DNA from: Malurus cyaneus samueli
Lineage: Eukaryota; Chordata; Aves; Passeriformes; Maluridae
Reading direction: 5' to 3'
Length of the DNA: 64,000 nucleotides
Assembly (NCBI GenBank): GCA_009741485.1
Contig: CM019217.1
Span: 49,279,153 to 49,343,152 of the forward strand
The notes under the pieces are model-generated. The model worked only from the letters and a program-made list of their open reading frames with translations. It searched no databases and was not told the origin of the DNA. The position numbers were made by a program, and so were the translations under genes. Shown here piece after piece: positions 56,661-64,000 of this stretch (within the stretch, counting starts at the first letter, position 1; the number at the start of each line of letters is the position of its first letter).

Positions 56661-57268
56661 ATTATTTGGGGGGGGGTTCATTCACGGCTTGGACAGTTCA
56701 TCCTGGGCGGACTGCTGCAGACTGACCAGTGCTGCTGAGGTGCAGTCTCATTTTAGCATCTCTGCTGCTCTCACAGACTCTGCCCCCACAGCTGCCCAGG
56801 CTGCACCAGCTCTCCCCTCTGTGCTGTGTTAACAGAGTCTTAATTCACTGTGTCTTCAGGGGCTGGGCAGGGGTCGGGAGGTCTCTGCACATGGGCAAGG
56901 GGCTGTCTCAAGATTCCCTGGGTGCAGCACACTTTTCTGGCAGAGCACGCTGGAGGGCAGCTGCCCAGCTTGTTCCCGTACTCCAAACCACCTGCTCCTC
57001 CAGGCAGCAGCACTGGTAAGAGCTTTCAGCAGCCAGGAAAAACCTGCTGAGGCTAAACCTTCCCAGGAAAAGGGGGACACCAGGCCAGCGAGGCTGCGCT
57101 TCATTGCTTTGCCTTTGAGGCAGCAGGTGCCAGCAGGAAGGACTGGGAGCTTGTTTTGCTGGATAGGAGTCACTGAGCTACTGAGCTCTTAAATCATTCA
57201 CTTAATGAGGGAAGACTGAGGGACTGAACCAGGACAAAAGCTGGAGGGCTGTGCAATGGCACCCAGTA

Positions 57269-57286
57269 GATGGATGGATGGATGGA
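57269..57286 (+). repeat. (GATG)n microsatellite, 4 units
   Basis: GATGGATGGATGGATGGA. Confidence 0.95.
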
Positions 57287-57367
57287 CTGAGGACAGGTGT
57301 AAGGGAAAGCCCAGCAGGAAGACAATTCCATGCAAATCTCTCAAATCTTGGAGAAAATGTTTGGTGG

Positions 57368-57393
57368 TTTTGTTTTTGTTTTTTTTTTTTTTT

Positions 57394-57429
<36 letters not shown>
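57368..57429 (+). repeat. Long poly-T tract (~60 bases)
   Basis: T-runs broken only by G twice and AA once; the longest run is over 30 T. On the minus strand, an AATAAA lies about 45 bases before the corresponding poly-A, as at the end of a retrotransposed transcript, but no recognisable gene body precedes it. Confidence 0.95.
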
Positions 57430-57431
<2 letters not shown>

Positions 57432-59333
57432 GATCCAAACTAGATCTCCTGTCTGAGCTTCATAAAGCTTTTTATTTTAGCAGTGTTTGAACATGAGTGT
57501 TATGGTAGCTCCCAGCATGTCATGATTTTTCTCCACTTCTCCCTTTCCAGGCTGCAGCCAATTCATGACTCTGCATGTTGCAGCCCTCTGCCGTGGGCAT
57601 CATTCACAGGCAAACATAAATCCCTCCAAGCCCAGCTTGTGTCAGTAATGAATCCAGAATCATCGGCTCACACGTGAGTATTATTAGAGATAAAACTCTG
57701 CTCACCTGATGGCCTTCATTCTGACACTGGGCTGTGTGGTGTGATGCTTACCTCTCTCCAGCACATGAGGTTTTCCTGCTGTGAAGTGGCTGGCCTATAT
57801 TTAGGTAATGTGTTTATGGCTGTATTTACATTCTGGGGCCTCAAGTACAGTCACGTGATGGGAGCAGCATTTTGGGCTTCAGGTGTTCAATAATTGTTAT
57901 GTTTAAAATTATTGTTTAAAAAGGAAGCTCTTTTAAAAAAATATGTAAGAGGATGAATTTCAAATAAATGTAACATGTCTTATTTGTAGTAGCAAATAAA
58001 ATTATTTTGGGCTGGTTTTAGCTTTGACAGGAACCCTTTGAGCTGTTCACATAAGGTATTGCATGTGTCAATCACAGCCTGGCTGCTGTTGGAGGCTTCA
58101 ATTTGAACTGTGGTAAGTTCTCTTGAACACTTTCATGAAATCATCATCTATACTGGAGTCTTCAGATTATTTCTTTTGGGAGTAACAGAATTTTACCAAA
58201 ACCAGTATTTGTATTATTCCTCTTGCGCCTAAATCAGTTTTTATTGTATTCTTTTGAGTCAACAGTTCAAACAACTAACACACCTATTAAGAAACATCCT
58301 AATGGGAAGCTTTCCTAATAAGCTTTCTTTGGTATTGAAAACTGAAATGCATTTTTTTCTTGACCAGCACTGATAAAATATCTGCCACACAATTTACATG
58401 AATCATGCAAAGCTTGTGTCCTTCCCTGCACCCCGTTTTTCTGTTTTGCTCCTGCAAGCTAAGTCTGGATTTCTTAGAGCCATTGAGAAACTCATCCCTT
58501 AAATCCACATACTAGCATTAGCACTGTAACTCCTCTCCAAATAATTACATTGCTTCCACCTCAGGTTGTAAACTTGGGAGTGTTGTTAAACAGCTGTTGG
58601 GTTTCACTGTCCGAATTAACAGGATGAGGCAACGTGCAGAGCAATCTTCTCACCAGTGTGAGATGCTCCACAAATCTTAGAGACGCATTATTTACCCATC
58701 CATTCACATTCATATAGGAGAAAATAATTTACCATACTAATGAATACATTCGTCTCTTTCTTAGTTCTCCATCCAGTTTTTTTGCATTATTTACTTGATG
58801 CTAATTACTGGAAAATCCTCATGATTTTGTGGAGCTGTTGTACCCAAGTAGCATTATTTCTTGCTGCAAAGGGCACAGCAAGGTTAAATACCAAATGCCA
58901 CTTGAAGTGATTTTGCAGAGATTTTGGGCATATGGAGCCACAAAAGTGCCTGAGGCTGTCATCAGATCCTCTTGGCATCCATAATCAGGAGTGAGCTGAT
59001 TGTCTTTCCTTTTCACAATCCTATGTTTGAGTAGGAACTCTCCAAACTATTTTATGCGATAATGTCTTGGTGAAACTTTCATTTTGTGTACATAGCTAGA
59101 CAGTCTCTCCTGGCTTTGAAAACTGATTTTATATCGTAACATTTTCCTCTTGTCTTTGTTTTATATTTCAGGTGTCAGTCTGGAGGCTGCTATTTTAGAG
59201 TTTTTCTTTTCCTTGCATGCTTGCTTTAAAATATTTGTGGATATTGAGCATTATGTGTTTTAAATTGCTAAAATAGAGTATGTTGATATAGAATCCATAG
59301 AAATAGATTTGAGACTACAGCAACCATGGCAGC

Positions 59334-59393
59334 TTCACGTGCTAACATTGGAAAGCATCATAATTTTTGAAGTAGCCGATGTTAGCACCTGAG
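59334..59393. other. Hairpin with 13-bp stem (GTGCTAACATTGG / CCGATGTTAGCAC)
   Basis: The arms at 59339-59351 and 59376-59388 pair over 13 positions with one G-U. After a C/C mismatch, four more pairs (TTCA/TGAG with one wobble) extend it outward. The loop is about 24 nt. About 60 nt in total, in the range of a small pre-miRNA, but I do not recognise a known miRNA (it is not miR-155 despite a shared GCUAA word). It could also be the terminal repeats of a tiny dead DNA transposon. Confidence 0.4.
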
Positions 59394-59814
59394 TAGTACA
59401 CATTATTGGTCAGATTAATTTTTTTAAAAACTCTCTTGGCTGCAGATATTTACAGTTTTCTGTACTTGGAAACAAATACAAATCAAAGTTTGTTTTCCAG
59501 TCACCCGAGGAGAACAGCCTTATGAACCCTACAGTAAACCTGTATGAACATAATCACACAGCATTTTTAAAAATTAAAGCAACCCCAAAAGGTTTTTGCT
59601 TCATAGGGAATGGGTGGAGCTCACAAATGCCCACTAAGGATAATGGGCTCTAAATTTCATCTCTGTTCTCTGAACCACAGGGGCAATTCCTTTCAACCTG
59701 GTCCCAAAGTCTGCAGCAAACTGTTGTATTTACAAGCCCTTGGGAGACTATTTCATGGAATGGAGATTAGAAAACAAGAACTGGAAACTGGAAAGTGCTT
59801 CGTGGTGTCTCTTT

Positions 59815-60130
59815 AACAGCTTAGGATTGATTCATTTTAGCATTTGTGTCTGGGTCGTATTCACTGCTGCCTCGTAGATCAATGGCACGACGGAGTCCCA
59901 GCTCTTGTTGATGCAGCATATGGGAACGGGATCCATTATCTTTAGTTCCCAGGACTATAAAACGTCTAATAAACTCAGCAGCAAGAGTGCCAGATCCGTG
60001 CAGCACCGCCAGCTGCTCTAGCCTTGTTGTCTATTAAGCTATGTTTTTAGTTTCATTATTGATGGAGAATGCTGATCGTCGACCAAATTATGTCACTTGC
60101 AGATTCAAGGCACTTTACTAATGCATCAAT
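59815..60130 (-). promoter_or_regulatory. Candidate conserved element J, with a protein-like 68-codon minus-strand frame
   Basis: Retains CpGs in AT-moderate sequence (GGGTCGTATTC, CCTCGTAGATC, GGCACGACGGAG, GAACGGGATCC, AAACGTC, GATCGTCGACC). On the minus strand a stop-to-stop frame of about 68 codons ends at 59821 and reads very protein-like, with a mixed helix-forming stretch (EFIRRFIVLG) and DLRGSSEYDPDTNAKMNQS at its end. No good acceptor lies upstream. It could be a terminal exon, an ancient exapted repeat, or regulatory DNA. I do not recognise the protein. Confidence 0.4.
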
Positions 60131-61944
60131 GATATTGGAGGCTTGAACGAGGCTAAAGGTGAGGGAAAAACCAAAAAACAGCCCCTGTCACCTACAGGGT
60201 TCACCTGGCTTACTTCTCCTTTGGAAACTAGGATGCCTCCAGAGTTGTGTCTGTGGGAATTTTAAATTTATGCTTTTTGAAGCAGAGAGGGGGAAATAAA
60301 AATTGTGTATATCACAGCAAGAAGGAGACCCAACTGTGAGAGATCAGGGCTCACTTGGTGAAATCCCATTCACCCTAGTGCTCTCCTACCCCATCCCAGT
60401 CCTGCCTCCTTCTTTCTCTTCTGCCAGACAGGATCTGGAGCAGAAAACAAGAGAAATACTCAGCTCATCACTAATTAAAAAAAAAAATTGCTGATTATCC
60501 CATAAGCCTCTTTCTTCCATTTAGCTTCTTTCTCCCATGTCAGCATGACTTGTAAAGGTGATTTCAGCTGCTGTGCCTTCTCTCGCAGGGAAGGAGGGAG
60601 GGATTCATGCTGCAATGAGAAATCAATTTAAATTCACATGGGTACAGTCAATCCTTAATCAAATCAGCAAACAGGCTGGCTGCAGGAATCTGAGTAGGAA
60701 GTTCAAATACTTCGGTCCCAATTGTTCATTCTTTATCACAGAACTCGCATCAGGGTGTCCCTGAGCATTAGTCTGCTGCTCCAGTACTTTTTCTCAGTCT
60801 CTTCCCTAGATATTTACATTATAATTTGTTACTCCCCTATTTTTCAAGCTCACCACTCTGGAGCTCCTGCTATACCTATACCTTTGGAATAAATTCCCCG
60901 GTCACCCTGAAAAAGGTGCAAAACGTGACCTTGCACATGACCATTGTTATGGTGGGGAACTGCTTCCTACTCGGCCTTGCTTGCTTCCTGTGCATTGTCA
61001 CTAGGGGCATGTTGCAGCTCCTGACAGCATTAGTTTTTATTGCTTTCTTTACTCCTCTGGGACATGGAGATCAAGCACAGCTAGGCAACGTTTTTCAGTC
61101 TCTAGTGTCTTTAGTTTAGGCACTTCAAAATCAGCAGCAGACACTCAATCGGAAGCTAATATAAGCCAGCATCCCTAGCTCCCATTTAATCCACTGACTA
61201 TGGATGCCTTTGATCATTCTCTAGATATTATTTGTTGAAAAGAGAATCCTGTATCCCACGGGCAGGATCAGTTTCTGTATCTTGGATATCTTGGACAAAG
61301 GAAACCACAATTTGTAGCATTAATCCTGGCATAAATGCAGAAGGAAATATTCCTTTGAGCCTCACCTGGGCTAGGGTGTGTAGGGTGGTGATTGGAGCAG
61401 CTATCACACATGCTGGTACGGAGGCTGCTCTTGGCTTGCAGGTCTGCTGTCATTGCCCAGTGCCCACTGGCTCCTGACATCCTTCCTGGGACATTTCCGA
61501 AGCCTCAGTCTTTGCCATCAAGAGCTGCAGCACTGGGAAAAACCTGCTAAATGCTGTTGTGCTCCTGCCAATGATTCTGCAAGGAGCAGAAAGAAAGATT
61601 CTTGTGAGCCAGGAATGTCTTTTAAAGAATGCAGATCAGAGGTTTTGTGCAAACTACTTTCTTCAATTATTTAAAACTTGCTGTAATTACTGAGTACTTC
61701 AAAATATTCTGGGGAATAATTTCTGGGCCCTTCTGTTGTTCCCTTCTATTTATTGCCAGAAAAGGTCTCAGCCATTAGAAATGCCAAAGAATGACTTTCA
61801 CAAGAATGAGATAGTAATGGCATGCTTGACAAAAACATGACTTCTGCTTGAAGTGAAGCTCTATGTCCTGATCAGAAGACAGTAAAAGGTGAAGGATTCA
61901 TTACTTCCATTGATGCTTGATCAGAGCGCTTTAGACCCTTCTTA

Positions 61945-62290
61945 AAAATGTATTCCTATCATGTCAGATTTGTCTGTCTCGAGATTCCAGTTACTGGGTT
62001 ACCTCCCTTGCTAAACCCTTCATGGTTCCCACTGTTTCACAAATGTAATAGCACACTGTAATCAAGTCACTTTCAGTCCCCTTTTTTGCTTTGATAGGCT
62101 AAAAAGACTGTGCTTTCTCTGTTTCTCACTTTTAAGTGCTTTCTTCAGCTCTTAAATCTTCAAGCTCAAAAATTTTTGTGGCACTTGTGGTGTTTTGGTT
62201 TCTTTTCTGTGCAGTCACCGATTTTGTTATACCCTTATTAAAAAAGAAACTCTGGAGCTGAGTGTTACCAAGAAATGGCCTCATCTCAAC
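61945..62290 (-). mobile_element. Possible ancient CR1/L3-type relic
   Basis: AATCAAGTCACTTTCAGTCC, then CTTTTTTGCTTTGATAGGCT, AAAAAGACTGTGCTTTCTCTG and AAAATTTTTGTGGCAC recall the reverse complement of old CR1/L3 3' ends (the CAAGTCTCCTCTCAGTCTTCT, CAGGCTAAACAGACC, CATTTTTGTGGCTC series). Similarity is weak and boundaries are guesses. Confidence 0.35.
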
Positions 62291-64000
62291 TATATACAAC
62301 CCAAGAAGCCCATGCTGAATCTGCTCACATTCCTTTCTTTGTACATAGCGATATCTTACCTCCTTTTAGTAGCTTTGCCCTCACAACCTGTGTTCAGCTG
62401 CTCCTCCATTATGACTTCAAAGCCTTTGCTGTTATTGTGGGATTACCCTGGTTGCCCATTTCCAGGAGTGGCTTCCACTCTGCATTCCTACCCTTTACTC
62501 AGGCCTTGTATTGTATTACATACAACAAATTGTATTCAGATACAATTTGTTTGAATGAGCCGACCTTAGCAGCTGTTGAAGCATCTTCTACATTGTTTAC
62601 AGTTTCTCTAAAGCACTGTTTTTGGCTATCGGCAAATACAGGATGCTGATGTAGTGCCTCTTGTTCCAGCTCCACAGCAGATCTGCCCTGGGACGGGACT
62701 GTGGTCCATGGGAGATCATAAAATGAATCCCCAGGGCCCATCCCTTTCATCCAATAAAATGGGGAGAAATTAACTCCTTGGCTTCATCAGCATCTTTGGT
62801 GCTGTTGGCCCTATCCTTGAGACAGACCTGTTGCCACCTGTCACATCTTTTGGATTTCATTATGCATCTTGAACAGAAAATGCTTTCAATGCCTTGGTCA
62901 CTTCTGACTTGCAGTGGAAACATCTCTGTTTGAATCCCAATCAAAAGTACCTCAAAAATACTTCTTCGTCGATTTAATGCAGTTTCTGCTGCATATTGTG
63001 GATTGCTTATTTTTAATCACCTTGCTGTGCAGAACTAAGTGAAGCACCTGACAATGGAAGGAGGATTGCTGTGTCACCAAATCCATCATCAAAAAGAGAA
63101 ATATTTTTGAGACGGGATTTCTGTTTATAATAATGCTGACTGACATTAATTATCACTTAAAATCAGTATCAGCATTTCCATTTGGCATAAGAATGATGCC
63201 AGAAATGTTCTTCAGCAGTAAGAAAAATATAATGCCTCTGTGTTAGCTCCCCAGCGGTTGCTCCAGTGTTATCCACAACCACACGTGGGTGTTGCCCTGT
63301 GACAGAAATGGAAGGTATTGCCCGCCCCTGTTAGAATTCCTTAACTTTCCAATTGGGTTTGCATGCTCAGGCCTTTGCTTTGCTGCTCAACTCCACTTTG
63401 TGAGCACGGCAGGATGATTTATGAAGGACTTCAAGAGGGAGACTCAAGGGTCACAGCCGTGCTGCTCATGCAGGGCTGGCCATGCCCCCTCCCCGCCTGC
63501 TCTGAAGCCACCAAGCTGTGATTTGCACACACGTGGTGGCAGCGCAGGAAGGCGCTCACCCATTACAATGCTTCCAGTGCTTGTCCCTGTGACTTAAATA
63601 CAGGCTTTTGGTTTTCAAGGCAAGGGGTTTAGAGATGTCCATCTCCTCCTCTGTTTTTTTTGTTTTTTTTTTTTTTTTTTTTGGTTTGGTTTGGCTTTTC
63701 TTCCTCCACGCATTGTCATGCCTTACATTTCTTAAAGCTCGGTAAATTGTAAGCTTTCAGTGAAGGCATGCTGGTAAATGATTTATAGAGGGTCCTACAA
63801 ATCATGTCACAGAGACTGCAGCCCCTTCCCCCACAGCAACAGTCATCATTTCAGAGCAGCACGCTCTTTAAGGGAGCTAAGCTGTCCTTTCCCTGCTGAG
63901 ATTTAGGAAGCCAAACAGTAAAATGCAGCTAGAAGTGAGAGTAAACATGCCACAATAACAACCTGGCATTTGAGTTTCAGCAGGGTTTAAGGTGGCCTCA
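62291..64000. other. No gene seen: unique sequence to window end
   Basis: AT-leaning to about 63200, then GC-richer with a few CpGs (63240-63560) and a T-rich run at 63654-63682. Open frames up to 124 codons (62275-62649, +) are not protein-like. Confidence 0.6.
63654..63682 (+). repeat. Poly-T tract with one G
   Basis: T8-G-T20, followed by GGTTTGGTTTGG. Confidence 0.95.

Larger units (their letters stand above)
54317..61940. other. No gene seen; several structured or conserved-looking spots
   Basis: Contains the 11-bp-arm hairpin (55508), conserved-looking blocks (55800, 56340, 59815), a GATG repeat (57269), a long T tract (57368) and the 13-bp-arm hairpin (59334), each listed separately. 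A G-run of nine lies at about 56671. Open frames up to 120 codons contain hydrophobic stretches but no recognised family. Confidence 0.55.

Noticed and set aside
57820..57835. Serum-response CArG box (CCTATATTTAGG)
   Set aside because: Eight A/T bases lie between CC and GG where the motif needs six.
59334..59393. Possible miR-155 because of a shared GCUAA word
   Set aside because: Arm and loop sequences do not fit that miRNA beyond a few bases.
60826..61119. 97-codon frame with two hydrophobic stretches
   Set aside because: No family recognised, no splice or promoter context; AT-rich codons readily give Leu/Phe/Ile runs.
62275..62649. 124-codon plus-strand frame
   Set aside because: Overlaps another open frame and a possible old LINE relic; no protein features.
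1..64000. tRNA, rRNA or snRNA genes
   Set aside because: No B-box-type GGTTCGANTCC context, 5S-like or U-RNA-like sequence was found by eye on either strand.

Overview
This window looks like vertebrate nuclear DNA, most likely from a bird. The evidence is four to five decayed CR1-type LINE fragments, one solo LTR whose order of blocks matches an LTR family I know from bird genomes, a low density of other repeats, no SINE-like elements, and long poly-T and poly-A runs. There is one unresolved base (N at 4344). No prokaryotic gene organisation is present: open frames are short, overlap on all frames, and have no operon layout.

I cannot support any protein-coding gene. The longest open frame (345 codons, 53279-54316, +) is conspicuous but has the Cys/Ser/His/Pro-rich composition of translated non-coding DNA and runs through a 21-bp minisatellite. 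No tRNA, rRNA or known small RNA was recognised. The window is best read as a gene desert or the inside of a very large intron.

Layout. 1-8 kb is moderately GC-rich, with a CpG-dense patch (3.78-4.11 kb), a ~140-bp tandem duplication split by the N (4.20-4.47 kb), a pre-miRNA-like hairpin (6.87-6.95 kb) and an isolated consensus TATA box (7.976 kb). 8.5-24.8 kb is the most unusual part. It holds a chain of AT-rich, CpG-retaining, homeodomain-motif-rich blocks (8.5-9.2, 15.27-16.08, 17.03-17.52, 18.06-18.56, 18.64-18.96, 20.15-20.76, 22.63-23.46, 24.35-24.83 kb) that read like conserved non-coding elements, i.e. candidate developmental enhancers. One CR1 copy (14 kb) interrupts the chain. The 17.4-kb block contains a hidden, decayed 21-bp tandem array. 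The 24.5-kb block is CpG-island-like and carries repeated TGACA/TGTCA (TALE homeodomain) motifs. 25.92-26.49 kb is the solo LTR. 33.75-34.21 kb is the clearest CpG island, containing a PBX/HOX-type site. 34-64 kb is mostly AT-richer unique sequence with CR1 relics (38.1, 49.2, possibly 62 kb), an ATAAAT-type satellite (43.84 kb), a 21-bp minisatellite (54.14 kb), several perfect palindromes or hairpins (28.7, 39.5, 47.6, 55.5, 59.3 kb) and a few more conserved-looking blocks (45.0, 55.8, 56.35, 59.82 kb).

How it may work together (inference): a cluster of enhancer-like elements around CpG-dense nodes is what one expects beside or inside a developmental transcription-factor locus. The target gene is not in the window and I cannot name it. 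Conservation was judged by eye from composition and motif content; no alignment was possible.
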